Shown piece by piece: positions 36,319 to 45,559 of a stretch of DNA of 64,000 bases (positions are counted from its first letter, which is position 1; every line of letters starts with the position of its first letter). Source of the stretch: JBHJGS01 sp050331575 (GTDB lineage Bacteria; Pseudomonadota; Alphaproteobacteria; Sphingomonadales; Rhodothalassiaceae). The stretch covers positions 1-64,000 of the forward strand of contig JBHJGS010000045.1 in the NCBI GenBank assembly GCA_050331575.1, read 5' to 3'. A program made the position numbers and the translations under genes. The notes under the pieces were generated by a model that was given only the letters and a program-made list of their open reading frames with translations, was not told the origin of the DNA and did no database searches.

Positions 36319-37947
36319 TTAGACCAGGCGACTTTGCGTCACGGCGGCTTTGACGAAATCGGCGAACAGCGGATGCGGGTCGAACGGCTTGCTGGTCAGT
36401 TCAGGATGGAACTGCACGCCGATGAACCAGGGATGGTCGGGCAGTTCGACGATCTCCGGCAGTCGGCCGTCCGGCGACATGCCGGAAAAACGCAGCCCCG
36501 CGGCTTCCAGCCGCTCGCGATAAGTGATGTTGACCTCATAGCGGTGGCGGTGGCGCTCATTGATCCGGTCCGCGCCGTAGATCGACCACACCCGGCTGTC
36601 ATGGGACAGGTCGCACGGATAGGCGCCCAGCCGCATGGTGCCGCCCAGATCGCTTTCATTGTCGCGCAGTTCCACGCCCGCTTCGGTGGCCCATTCGGTC
36701 AGCAGTCCCACCACGGGATCGGGCGGATCGCCGAATTCGGTAGAGCCGGCGCCGTTTATGCCGGCCAGATGGCGCGCCGCTTCGATCACCGCCATCTGCA
36801 TGCCGAAGCAGATGCCGAAATAGGGCACCCGGCGTTCGCGGGCGAAGCGGGCCGCGGCGATCTTGCCTTCCGAGCCGCGCTTGCCGAAGCCGCCGGGCAC
36901 CAGAATGGCGTGGACATCCTCCAGCTGCGCCACCGCATCGGGGCTTTCGAACACCTCCGCCTCGATCCACTCGCGCCGGACCTTGACCCGATTGGCGATG
37001 GCGCCGTGGGTCAGCGCCTCGTTCAGCGACTTATAGGCGTCCTGCAGCTCGGTATATTTGCCGACGATGGCGATGGTCACCTCGCCTTCCGGATGCTGGA
37101 TGCGGTCGGCGATTTCATGCCAGACGGCCAGATCCGGCGCCGGCGCCTCGGTGATCGCGAAGGCCTTCAGCACCTCGCTGTCCAGCCCCTGGGCATGGTA
37201 GGACAGCGGCACCTCATAGATGCTGGACACATCGAGTGCCGGGATCACCGCGGTCTGCGGCACATTGCAGAACAGCGCGATCTTGCGCCGGTCCCCCTCT
37301 GGGATCTCGCGCTCGGCCCGGCACACCAGTACATTGGGCTGAATGCCGATGGAGCGCAGCTCCTTCACCGAATGCTGCGTCGGCTTGGTCTTCAGCTCGC
37401 CGGCCGCGGCGATATAGGGCACCAGGGTCAGATGCACGAAGATCACCTGGTCGCGGCCAAGCTCGACACCGAGCTGACGGATCGCCTCGAAAAACGGCAG
37501 CGCCTCGATGTCGCCGACCGTCCCACCGATCTCGCACAAGACGAAATCCACCGTGTCCGTATCGGCCACGGCAAAGGCCTTGATCGCGTCGGTGACGTGC
37601 GGGATCACCTGCACCGTGCCGCCGAGAAATTCGCCGCGGCGTTCCTTGGCGATGATGTCCTGATAGATGCGGCCGGAGGTGACATTGTCGGTGCGCCGGG
37701 CCGCCACGCCCGTGAAGCGCTCATAATGGCCCAGATCCAGGTCGGTTTCCGCGCCGTCCTCGGTGACGAACACCTCGCCGTGCTGATACGGGCTCATAGT
37801 GCCGGGGTCGACATTCAGATAGGGGTCGAGCTTGCGCAGGCGCACATTAAAGCCACGCGCCTGCAAAAGAGCGCCCAAGGCCGCCGATAACAGCCCCTTG
37901 CCCAGCGACGATACCACGCCGCCCGTAATAAACACGAAGCGCGCCAT
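36319..37947 (-). CDS. pyrG: CTP synthase
   Basis: This 542-residue enzyme makes CTP from UTP with ATP and glutamine. The synthetase domain begins FVFITGGVVSSLGKG and includes CEIGGTVGDIE. The C-terminal glutamine amidotransferase domain has the nucleophile Cys in FGICFGMQ and the His-Glu pair in QFHPE. Length is standard. AAGGGG precedes the ATG. secG lies just upstream, a common alphaproteobacterial order. Confidence 0.97.
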   Translation of the reverse strand: MARFVFITGGVVSSLGKGLLSAALGALLQARGFNVRLRKLDPYLNVDPGTMSPYQHGEVFVTEDGAETDLDLGHYERFTGVAARRTDNVTSGRIYQDIIAKERRGEFLGGTVQVIPHVTDAIKAFAVADTDTVDFVLCEIGGTVGDIEALPFFEAIRQLGVELGRDQVIFVHLTLVPYIAAAGELKTKPTQHSVKELRSIGIQPNVLVCRAEREIPEGDRRKIALFCNVPQTAVIPALDVSSIYEVPLSYHAQGLDSEVLKAFAITEAPAPDLAVWHEIADRIQHPEGEVTIAIVGKYTELQDAYKSLNEALTHGAIANRVKVRREWIEAEVFESPDAVAQLEDVHAILVPGGFGKRGSEGKIAAARFARERRVPYFGICFGMQMAVIEAARHLAGINGAGSTEFGDPPDPVVGLLTEWATEAGVELRDNESDLGGTMRLGAYPCDLSHDSRVWSIYGADRINERHRHRYEVNITYRERLEAAGLRFSGMSPDGRLPEIVELPDHPWFIGVQFHPELTSKPFDPHPLFADFVKAAVTQSRLV

Positions 37948-37983
37948 GACCCCCCCTTCTTGTCCGGCCTGAGCCGGCGTCGT

Positions 37984-38304
37984 TCAGCGTTCGGTCGGCA
38001 CTTCCGGTACGTCCAGCGCCGGCGGCGTGAGCTCGTCTTCTTCCTGTTCCAGTTCCCGCAACAACTCTTCCGTGCCATCATCGCCCTGACGGGCCAGCAC
38101 CGCCAGCACCAAGGAGATGCCGATAAAGGCGATCGCCAACCATTTGGTCGCACGGGTCAGAAAATTGGCCGCGCCCCGGCCGGACATCATGCCCCCGGGC
38201 CCGCCGCCCATCCCCAAAGCTCCGCCCTCGGAGCGCTGCAATAAAATGACACTGACCAGCGCGACGGCGACGATCAGGTGAATAACCAGAATAACCGCTT
38301 GCAT
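37984..38304 (-). CDS. secG: Preprotein translocase subunit SecG
   Basis: This small membrane subunit of the SecYEG translocon has two helices with the conserved loop LLQRSEGGALGMGGG between them, and NFLTRATKW before the second. A C-terminal acidic tail of about 30 residues follows. I chose the ATG at 38304 (106 residues) because homologues start at this position. An in-frame ATG 15 bases upstream (38319) is possible, and neither has a strong ribosome binding site. Confidence 0.92.
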   Translation of the reverse strand: MQAVILVIHLIVAVALVSVILLQRSEGGALGMGGGPGGMMSGRGAANFLTRATKWLAIAFIGISLVLAVLARQGDDGTEELLRELEQEEDELTPPALDVPEVPTER

Positions 38305-38415
38305 ATGTTCTACCGCCATAGGGAAAGGTGCGGCCGCTGCGTCCGCCGCCGCACGAATCCGACGCTGGTACCCGAGCCGGGCCGCAAAGAAAAGGCCTTC
38401 GCTTTCACGACTGGG

Positions 38416-39144
38416 TCAGCGCTGCGCAAAGGCCTGCGCGATCGCCAGAAAATCCTCGGCTTTCAGGCTCGCCCCGCCAACCAAGGCGCCGTCGACCTCG
38501 CTGAGGGCGGCGATCGGCGCCACTGTCTGGGGTTTCACCGAGCCGCCATAGAGAATCCGAACCGGCTCATCGAAGCGGTCGCGGATGGCCGCGTGCATGG
38601 CAGCGATATCCTCCGCCTCAGCGGTGCGGCCGGTGCCAATCGCCCAGACCGGTTCATAGGCGATAATCGGCTCGGCTGGCCAGTTCGCTGGGCAAGAATG
38701 CTCCAGCTGGCGTGCCACCACTTGGTCTTGGCGGCCGGCTTCGCGATCCTCTAAAGATTCCCCGACGCATAAGATCGGCCTCAACCCCGCGTCGAAAGCG
38801 GCCTGCATCTTGGCGCGGATCAGACCATCGCTCTCGCCATGATCTTGGCGCCGCTCCGAATGGCCCAGGATGACGTAAGCCGCGCCCAGATCGGCGAGCA
38901 TGGCCGCGGCAATGTCGCCGGTATGGGCGCCCGGTGCTTCGGCACTGCAATCCTGGCCGGCTAGCGCCAAGCCGGGAGCTGCTGTCTGGGCAGCCGCCAT
39001 CAACAGCGTGAAGGGCGGCGCCACCGCCACCTCGGCTTGGCCGTTCAGCGCGGCCTGGCCCGCGGCGATCTGGGCCACCTGGTCCAGATCCGCCTGAAGG
39101 CCATGCATCTTCCAATTGCCGACAACCAGGGGTCGTCGCGCCAT
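38416..39144 (-). CDS. tpiA: Triosephosphate isomerase
   Basis: This 242-residue TIM-barrel enzyme interconverts dihydroxyacetone phosphate and glyceraldehyde 3-phosphate. The catalytic residues are Lys12 in GNWKMHG, His in LGHSERR and Glu in AYEPVWAIGTG. The phosphate-binding LYGGSVKP is near the end. GGGAGG precedes the start. It is divergent from ppiD. Confidence 0.97.
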   Translation of the reverse strand: MARRPLVVGNWKMHGLQADLDQVAQIAAGQAALNGQAEVAVAPPFTLLMAAAQTAAPGLALAGQDCSAEAPGAHTGDIAAAMLADLGAAYVILGHSERRQDHGESDGLIRAKMQAAFDAGLRPILCVGESLEDREAGRQDQVVARQLEHSCPANWPAEPIIAYEPVWAIGTGRTAEAEDIAAMHAAIRDRFDEPVRILYGGSVKPQTVAPIAALSEVDGALVGGASLKAEDFLAIAQAFAQR

Positions 39145-39200
39145 ATCAGCCTCCCATCGCTGCGCCGCGCGGCCGGATTTCCTGCTTGACCCCGGCTGCC

Positions 39201-39229
39201 TTGTCGGGGCATCGCGCGCTGTCTATGCT
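39201..39229 (+). promoter_or_regulatory. Possible promoter for ppiD-trpE
   Basis: TTGTCG (39201-39206) and TATGCT (39224-39229) are separated by 17 bases and lie about 70 bases before the ppiD start. Each box matches 4 of 6 of the sigma-70 consensus, so this is a modest candidate. Confidence 0.3.
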
Positions 39230-39296
39230 TTCATGGATCCGCGGCGGGCATGGGCTGCGCGGCCGCATCAGATGTATTAGTTCGCGAGTTATCGAG

Positions 39297-41210
39297 ATGT
39301 TCTCTACCATCCGCAAGGGCCTTGGTTCCATTTTCGTCATGATCTTGCTGGGCCTTCTGGTCGCCAGCTTCGCCTTGTGGGGTATCGGCGATGTGTTGAC
39401 CGGCGGCGGCCGCAACACCGTTGCGACCGTCGGCGAAACACAGATCGATGCGCAGAGCTTCTATGCGGAGTATCAGCGCCAGCTGGCGCGCATCGAGCAG
39501 CAGGCCGAACAGGCGATCGATCCGGACGAGGCGCGCGCCTTGGGACTGCCGCAACGGGTCTTGGCCCAGATGATTGACCGCGCCGCTCTCGACGAGGCCG
39601 CGCGTCGCCTGGGCCTGCGTGCCAGCGACGATATGGTCAAAGCCGCGGTGCGCGAGATCGAGGCGTTTAACGGCTTGGACGGGCGGTTTGACCGGACCAG
39701 CTTTGAACAGATCTTGCAACAGAACGGGTTTCGCCCGGCGCAGTTTCTCGACTTGCTGGAGAAGGATTTGCGCCGGCAGCAGTTGCTGCAGGGCTTGACC
39801 GCGGCGGACTATACGCCCAGCGCGCTGGCTGATCCGCTGTTTCGCTACCGCCAGGAAGTGCGCGTCGGCCAGATATTGAGCGTTCCGGCCTCGGCGATGA
39901 GCGTGGACGAGGACCCCACGGACGAGGCGCTGATCGGCTTTTATGAGGCGAGCCGCGATGCCTATCGTCGCCCCCCCTATCGCGCGGTCACTGCGCTGTT
40001 TATCGACCCCGCGGTGATTGGCGAGGCAGAGGCGATTACCGAAGCCGAGATTGCCGCCGCCTATGAGGCGCGCCTGGCCGACTATGTTAAACCTGAGCAG
40101 CGGCAGCTGAGTCTGCTGACCTTTGACCCGGTGGCCAAAGAGGCTGCCGAGGCCGCCGCAGCGCGCGTGGCACAAGGCGAAAGCCTGGAAACGGTTGCCG
40201 AGGAACTGACCGACTTCACAGCGGAGGAACTGGCCATCGGCACGCAAAGCCGAGACGCTCTTGCAACCGCATACTCCGCCCCGATCGCCGAGGCGGTTTT
40301 CGCGCTGGAGCAAGGGGCGGTCAGCGAACCGGTGCAGAGCGCGTTTGGATGGCATCTGTTCCGCGTCGATGAGATCCTGCCTGGTCAGGAGCGGCCGCTG
40401 GAGCAGGTCGCTGAGGAGCTGCGCCAGGATCTGGCCGCGGAACGCGCTGCGGACCAGGTTTATGAATTGTCCCGCGATGTCGAGGAGCGGCTGTTTGAGG
40501 GCCAGAGCCTAGAGCGGATCGCCGAGGACCTGGATCTGCCCCTGGCACAGGCGGAGGCGATCGACCAGCGCGGCCTGGGCAAGGATCATCGGCTGGTACG
40601 CACGACACCGTCCCTGCTGCCGGTGTTGGAAACCGCATTTGCGATGGATCCCGCAGCGGAGCCGGAACTGACCGACTATGCCGATGGCGGCTATGCCTTT
40701 GTGCGGGTCGATGCCATCGAAGAGCCGGTGGTGCCCCCGTTTGAGGAGGTCGAGGCGCAAGTGCGGGCTCAGTATCTGGCCCAAGAACGCCAGCGCCTGG
40801 CCGGCCTAAAAGCCGAAGCCCTGTTGGAGCGCTTGAACGCCGGCGCCAGCATGACGGAGCTGTCCGAGGAAACCGGGTTTCCGTTCGTCACCACCCGCCC
40901 GATCGCCCGGGCCGACACCAGCGGCGCCAGCATCAGCCCGGCCATTCAATCCTTGCTGTTCGCTCTGGCGCGCGACGAAGCCGATATCGCCGCTGCCGCG
41001 GATGGCGACGGCTATCTCATCGTGCGGCCAGTGGAGATTTCGCCTGGCGAGCCGAAACCTGCGGATCCAGCCTATCTGGCCCTGCGCAACCAATTGGCCA
41101 CGCAGGTGCAAACCGAGGCGCTGGTGATGCTGGCCGAAGGGGTCAAACGCGAGCTTAAGGTGCAGGTCAACCAAGCGACCCTGAACCGGGTGCTGGACGG
41201 CGCGCGCTGA
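39297..41210 (+). CDS. ppiD: PpiD-like periplasmic folding factor (SurA N-terminal and parvulin domains)
   Basis: About 637 residues from MFSTIRKGLG at 39297. A single N-terminal membrane anchor (about residues 12-34) is followed by a large periplasmic part: a SurA-like N-terminal chaperone domain and a parvulin-type PPIase domain around residues 285-370 (FGWHLFRVDEI). The parvulin domain looks weak, as in E. coli PpiD, so the protein is probably mainly a chaperone at the Sec exit. It lies 5 bases upstream of trpE, a common alphaproteobacterial pairing. Confidence 0.9.
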   Translation: MFSTIRKGLGSIFVMILLGLLVASFALWGIGDVLTGGGRNTVATVGETQIDAQSFYAEYQRQLARIEQQAEQAIDPDEARALGLPQRVLAQMIDRAALDEAARRLGLRASDDMVKAAVREIEAFNGLDGRFDRTSFEQILQQNGFRPAQFLDLLEKDLRRQQLLQGLTAADYTPSALADPLFRYRQEVRVGQILSVPASAMSVDEDPTDEALIGFYEASRDAYRRPPYRAVTALFIDPAVIGEAEAITEAEIAAAYEARLADYVKPEQRQLSLLTFDPVAKEAAEAAAARVAQGESLETVAEELTDFTAEELAIGTQSRDALATAYSAPIAEAVFALEQGAVSEPVQSAFGWHLFRVDEILPGQERPLEQVAEELRQDLAAERAADQVYELSRDVEERLFEGQSLERIAEDLDLPLAQAEAIDQRGLGKDHRLVRTTPSLLPVLETAFAMDPAAEPELTDYADGGYAFVRVDAIEEPVVPPFEEVEAQVRAQYLAQERQRLAGLKAEALLERLNAGASMTELSEETGFPFVTTRPIARADTSGASISPAIQSLLFALARDEADIAAAADGDGYLIVRPVEISPGEPKPADPAYLALRNQLATQVQTEALVMLAEGVKRELKVQVNQATLNRVLDGAR

Positions 41211-41215
41211 GCGGA

Positions 41216-42712
41216 ATGGACCATGCCGGCCCGCTGATCACGCGTTACCGCCGCGGCGAAGCCGGGGTTCTGACCGCCTCGTTCGTGGCCGACCTGGATA
41301 CGCCGGTCGGTGCATTCCTGAAGCTGACGCGCGGCTGTCACCATAGCTTTCTACTGGAATCGGTGGAAGGCGGTGCGGTCCGCGGGCGCTATTCCATCAT
41401 CGGAACCGATCCCGATCTGATCTGGCGGGTGCGCGGCGCAAGCGCGGAAATCGGCCGCTTGACCGAGACAGGCTTTGAGTTTCAGCCGCACAGTCTCGCG
41501 CCGCTGGACTCGCTGCGTCGCCTCATCGCGGACAGCCATATCGCCCTGCCCGACAATTTGCCGCCGATGGCGGCCGGCTTGGCGGGATTTCTGGGCTATG
41601 ACATGGTGCGGCAGATGGAGCGCTTGCCGGCGCCGAGGCCGGATCCGCTTGGCCTGCCCACCGCCCAATTGGTGCGGCCCCGTCTGACCGCAATTGTCGA
41701 TACCGTCACCGACCGGATCACATTGGTGGCGCCGCTCCGCCCGGATCCGGCCATTTCGGCGGAAGCCGCCGATACCGCCGCACGCGCTCGGCTTGACGAG
41801 GCGATCCAGCGTCTGCAAGGACCGCTGCCATCGGGTCTGGACCAGGCGTTCAGCGTCAATGCCCCGGAAGACGTGTCTGACACGCCGGCGGCCGACTATC
41901 TGTCCATGGTCGACCGGGCAAAGGCTTATATCCGTGCCGGCGACATCTTTCAGGTGGTGTTGAGCCAGAATTTCTCCGCGCCATTCGACCTGCCCGCCTT
42001 TGCATTGTATCGGGCGTTAAGGCGCACCAATCCGTCTCCTTACATGTATTTTCTAGCGGATCCGGATTTCTGCGTGGTCGGCTCTAGTCCGGAGATCATG
42101 GCGCGCATGCAAGCGGGGCGCGTGACGGTCCGGCCGATCGCCGGGACCCGGCCGCGCGGGCTCGATCGGGAGGACGATCAGCGCCTGGAGCAGGAATTGC
42201 TCGCCGATCCCAAGGAGCTTGCCGAGCATCTGATGTTGCTCGATCTCGGGCGCAATGATGCCGGCCGCGTCTCAGTTCCCGGCAGCGTGGAGGTGACGGC
42301 GCGCAATGTTGTGGAACGCTACAGCCATGTCATGCACATTGTGTCCAATGTCGAAGGTCGCCTGCGCCCCGGTGCCGATGCTGTTGATGTGGTCAAGGCA
42401 ACGTTTCCGGCCGGCACGGTCTGCGGCGCGCCGAAAATCCGCGCAATGCAGATCATTGACGAGTTGGAAAAGACCCCGCGCGGGATCTATGCCGGCATGG
42501 TCGGCTATTTCGGCGCCGACGGCAGCATGGACAGCGCCATTGTCTTGCGCACCGCGGTGGTCAAGGACGGCGTGATGCATGTGCGCGCCGGAGCGGGCCT
42601 GGTGGCCGACAGCGTGCCGCAAGCCGAACAGGCAGAGTGCACAAATAAGGCACGCGCCCTGTTTCGCGCAGCGGAAGAAGCTGTCCGCTATGCCCGCCAG
42701 GGCGAGGTCTAG
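41216..42712 (+). CDS. trpE: Anthranilate synthase component I
   Basis: This 498-residue enzyme makes anthranilate from chorismate with ammonia from TrpG, the first step to tryptophan. The feedback-site LLES motif (SFLLESVEGG) and the chorismate-binding blocks RPIAGTRPRG, LVDLGRNDxGRV (seen as LLDLGRNDAGRV), GTVCGAPKIRAM and RAGAGLVADS are all present. The TAG stop lies in the CTAGGGC that begins a dispersed repeat. The partner trpG is not adjacent: two minus-strand genes intervene. Confidence 0.97.
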   Translation: MDHAGPLITRYRRGEAGVLTASFVADLDTPVGAFLKLTRGCHHSFLLESVEGGAVRGRYSIIGTDPDLIWRVRGASAEIGRLTETGFEFQPHSLAPLDSLRRLIADSHIALPDNLPPMAAGLAGFLGYDMVRQMERLPAPRPDPLGLPTAQLVRPRLTAIVDTVTDRITLVAPLRPDPAISAEAADTAARARLDEAIQRLQGPLPSGLDQAFSVNAPEDVSDTPAADYLSMVDRAKAYIRAGDIFQVVLSQNFSAPFDLPAFALYRALRRTNPSPYMYFLADPDFCVVGSSPEIMARMQAGRVTVRPIAGTRPRGLDREDDQRLEQELLADPKELAEHLMLLDLGRNDAGRVSVPGSVEVTARNVVERYSHVMHIVSNVEGRLRPGADAVDVVKATFPAGTVCGAPKIRAMQIIDELEKTPRGIYAGMVGYFGADGSMDSAIVLRTAVVKDGVMHVRAGAGLVADSVPQAEQAECTNKARALFRAAEEAVRYARQGEV

Positions 42713-42794
42713 GGCATGATCCGGTTAAACGCGATCGCGCAGGATCGGATGACGCTGCCCGCCTTCTACGCGGCGGGCAACTCTGTGCTCTAGA
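42709..42794 (+). repeat. Two-hairpin dispersed repeat, most complete copy (between trpE and PAS gene)
   Basis: It begins CTAGGGCATGATCCG, has a first imperfect hairpin around CGCGATCGCG, then GATCGGATGACGCTG, a perfect second hairpin (TGCCCGCC region with GGCGGGCA), and ends AACTCTGTGCTCTAG. Both ends are CTAG. The left CTAG contains the trpE stop and the right CTAG contains the stop of the convergent PAS-domain gene. It may act as a bidirectional terminator. Confidence 0.7.
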
Positions 42795-43449
42795 TCCGCA
42801 CCGTCGCGCGGCGGGGCTGCGGGTCAACTGGGTCCAGGACCGGGATGGCCGCCGCTAAAGCCTGCATATCCTCAAACACGCGATAGGATTCCCGCACCTC
42901 TTCCGGCTCCTCCGCCACGCCTGGTGCGGCACCGCCATGATGGAAGTTGAAGGTGAACAAGGTCAGAATCATGTCCACCGCATCGGCCGATCCGAACAGG
43001 GGCAAGAAGGTTTTTTCCGTGGTGATTTCAAAGCCGCGGGGGTAGAGCAACCGCGCCTTGGAGATCAGCGGGCGGCCTTGCAGCCGGCATTCGTCGAACA
43101 ACCGAGTGAGATAACAACGGCAACTGCGCTTGGGATAATCCGCGACGGTCTTGCCGGTCAGCTCTAGTCCGACAACCTCGCGCATCTCGGTCCCGAACAG
43201 CCGGTAGCGATAGCTGTTTGGCCCGTCCCGGCCAGCGACGATGTCGACCAGAGCAATGTGGGGCAAGCAGGCCGGTGGAACCAGGAATGGTGAAAACGCC
43301 TGGCGGCTCAAATGACCGTCGCAGACCCGGGCCGCCAAGGCGCTGATCAGCGCTGCATGCCTGCAATCACTGGGCGCAACCACAGCCGGTGCCACCTCGA
43401 TCTTATTGTGCAGGTCATAATGACCAAGCAGGTCCCTCAGGCTTCGCAT
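42790..43449 (-). CDS. PAS domain-containing protein (PAS_5 type)
   Basis: About 219 residues from the ATG at 43449, which has GAGGTGA upstream; a TTG 15 bases earlier is possible. The middle part (YRYRLFGTEMREVVGLELTGKTVADYP) has the pattern of the alphaproteobacterial PAS_5 sensor family, which usually stands alone without an output domain. The ligand and role are unknown. It sits on the opposite strand between trpE and trpG. Confidence 0.75.
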   Translation of the reverse strand: MRSLRDLLGHYDLHNKIEVAPAVVAPSDCRHAALISALAARVCDGHLSRQAFSPFLVPPACLPHIALVDIVAGRDGPNSYRYRLFGTEMREVVGLELTGKTVADYPKRSCRCYLTRLFDECRLQGRPLISKARLLYPRGFEITTEKTFLPLFGSADAVDMILTLFTFNFHHGGAAPGVAEEPEEVRESYRVFEDMQALAAAIPVLDPVDPQPRRATVRI

Positions 43450-43548
43450 CGCATCACCTCGCAATCACAATGCTGCCAGGATGACAAGGATCTGCTAATT
43501 TTCGAATAAGGAGCATGGTTTCGCCGGTCTTAACCCTGGCTCGGCCGA

Positions 43549-45468
43549 TCAATCCAGGTCCGGCGCGAGCATGCCTTGGGCGGCCGCTGCGCCAATGGCC
43601 GCCGCTAACGCCAGTCCGGTGAGCAGGACGACCGGGATCGCCGGGACCGGCGCCAAGATCATCAGCGCCACCTGCAGCGCCACAGCGGCCAGCCGCGCCT
43701 GCTTGCGCCGGTGCCCAACCGCGCGCAGCCAGGAAAAGGCACGCAAAAGCCTGTCTTGCTCGTTCCGGCGCAAGCGCACATCGGCGTGCGCGGCCAAAAA
43801 CGGGTCGGCGTCCGCCGGGCTGATCCGAACATCGGCAAGCGCATAGACCGTGCGGTCCAGGGGCGCCGCAGCAATCACCGCCACCGGGCCGTCTTGTTTC
43901 AGTTGCATCACCGCCTCGGCGCGCACAGCCGCCGGCCCGGCCAAGGCTGTCAACCCCTTCAACCGGGCAGCATAGGGCTTCAGGTCCGACGCCGGATCCG
44001 GTGCCAAAAGCCGCAGTTGCAAGCCGCGGTCGCTGAGCAGGCGCGCGCGCTGCAGTACGGCGGCCCGCGGCCGGTCGGCCACGGCGATCAGACCCAGCGG
44101 ACGCTGCCGCGGGGCCGCTTCGGCCGCCCATAGCACCGTCCCGCCATCCCGGGCCATCGCTTCGGCGGCCTCGGCCAGGCGCTGATAGCCAACATTGTGC
44201 GCCGCCAGTAAGCTGGGATTGCCAAGCAAGATCGTGCGCGTCTGGACCACGCCGCGATAGCCTCGGCCGACCTCCAGGCCGCTGCGCTCGCTGGCCATCG
44301 GCACCACGGCCCCAGCGGCTTCCGCCGCCGCAGTTAAGGCCGGAGCCAGAGCATGGCCGTCTGCCGGTACAATCGCTGCGGCCTGGGCCAGCAGCTCCGC
44401 CTCCTCGCCCTCCAAGGCCTTGACCGGGCCAATGCTGGCGCGTGCGGAGGTCACCACGCCGTGCCAGCCGATCAGCACATGGCGCAAGCGCGGTGCCCGA
44501 TCGAACACACTCAGATCATGGACAACCACGCCGGCGTCATGCCCGCGCTTTAGCAACAATCGGTTGGCCCACGGCGTGGCCAATACCAGGGCGGGGGCGC
44601 CGGCTGCGGCGATGACCGCAAGCGCCGCCAACACCGCAGCTCCCCCGGCCAAGGCCGCGATGCCGCCGGCGGCCAGCGCCACCGTAACGGCCAAAGCCAG
44701 CAGCAGCCGGGCGAAGCGATCGGACTCCGCGGGCGCCGGTGTTGGTGCCACCACATCGGGCAAAAGCGACTGCGGCGGGGCCTTCAAGGTGACCTCAGCG
44801 GTCCCGGCCCGGACCCGTCCTCCTTGCTTGACCGGCCAGCCGCGCTGTGCCGGACGCGGCACCGGGTTGCCGGTAACCTCGGCATAATCGAGCTCCACGG
44901 CACCACTGCTGACCTCGCCGTCAGCCGGAAGTTGGTCACCCAAGCCGAGCTTGATGATCACGCCCGGGTGCAGCTGGTCCGGGCTCATCGGCTCGCCATC
45001 GCTGGCCCGTCGCGCGCCAAGCGCAGTCTCAAGCGGTGGCGCCGCCGGCCGTGGTTCCGCGCGCACGGGAAAGGTCCGGACGAGTTGCGCCACGGTCAGC
45101 AAACTCAGGCCGTAAAGCGCCATGCCCGGGCCGGCGCTAGGGCCTTGGCCTGCCCACAGCAGGACGCTGTGCAGCCATGCCGCGGCCGATGCCAGGCTGA
45201 TCTGCAGGGCCACGCCGATCCGGCGGTCCCGCGCGCCCTCATAAGCGTCGAGAAAGATGAACCAGCCGCCCGCCCCCTGCCCCACGGTGACGAGCAGCGC
45301 CATGACCAACACCGGCGGCGCTAAGCCAAGTGCGGCTGCGGTTAAGGGCAGCAGGCCCAAGGCCAAGGCGGCCAGGGCGAACAGGTCAAGGGGGGAGCGA
45401 GCGGGATGGTGCAACGGCCGATGCGCCCCGGAAGCCAGGCTGCTTATGCTCGGCTGACGCTCGTGCAT
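43549..45468 (-). CDS. Catalytically degenerate P1B-type ATPase-like membrane protein
   Basis: This 639-residue protein has the full outline of a P1B (heavy-metal) ATPase: four N-terminal helices, an A-domain (GDQLPADGEV, VELDYAEVTG), two helices ending GAPALVLATPWANRLL, a nucleotide/phosphorylation region (LLGNPSLL, GLIAVADRPR), and two C-terminal helices. Every catalytic motif is lost. TGE is TGN (199-201), CPC is APA (291-293), DKTGTLT is replaced by GWHGVVT (334-340), the HP motif is HA, TGD is LAP (488-490), and GDGxND is AAAPLD. The frame is intact with good codon usage and GGAGG upstream, so it looks like a maintained pseudoenzyme. Function unknown. Confidence 0.75.
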   Translation of the reverse strand: MHERQPSISSLASGAHRPLHHPARSPLDLFALAALALGLLPLTAAALGLAPPVLVMALLVTVGQGAGGWFIFLDAYEGARDRRIGVALQISLASAAAWLHSVLLWAGQGPSAGPGMALYGLSLLTVAQLVRTFPVRAEPRPAAPPLETALGARRASDGEPMSPDQLHPGVIIKLGLGDQLPADGEVSSGAVELDYAEVTGNPVPRPAQRGWPVKQGGRVRAGTAEVTLKAPPQSLLPDVVAPTPAPAESDRFARLLLALAVTVALAAGGIAALAGGAAVLAALAVIAAAGAPALVLATPWANRLLLKRGHDAGVVVHDLSVFDRAPRLRHVLIGWHGVVTSARASIGPVKALEGEEAELLAQAAAIVPADGHALAPALTAAAEAAGAVVPMASERSGLEVGRGYRGVVQTRTILLGNPSLLAAHNVGYQRLAEAAEAMARDGGTVLWAAEAAPRQRPLGLIAVADRPRAAVLQRARLLSDRGLQLRLLAPDPASDLKPYAARLKGLTALAGPAAVRAEAVMQLKQDGPVAVIAAAPLDRTVYALADVRISPADADPFLAAHADVRLRRNEQDRLLRAFSWLRAVGHRRKQARLAAVALQVALMILAPVPAIPVVLLTGLALAAAIGAAAAQGMLAPDLD

Positions 45469-45559
45469 CCGGGCCGCCTCCGCGTCCGCCCCAAGGCCCT
45501 TGTGATCTGGCCCGTTCGACCGCTAAAGCGGGACGAGGACCAGCCATTCCCCCGGTGCC

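Noticed and set aside
43454..44131. Alternative minus-strand frame of 225 codons inside the pseudo-ATPase gene
   Set aside because: It is rich in Arg, Gly and Ala with no family features, whereas the overlapping frame aligns with P-type ATPases end to end.
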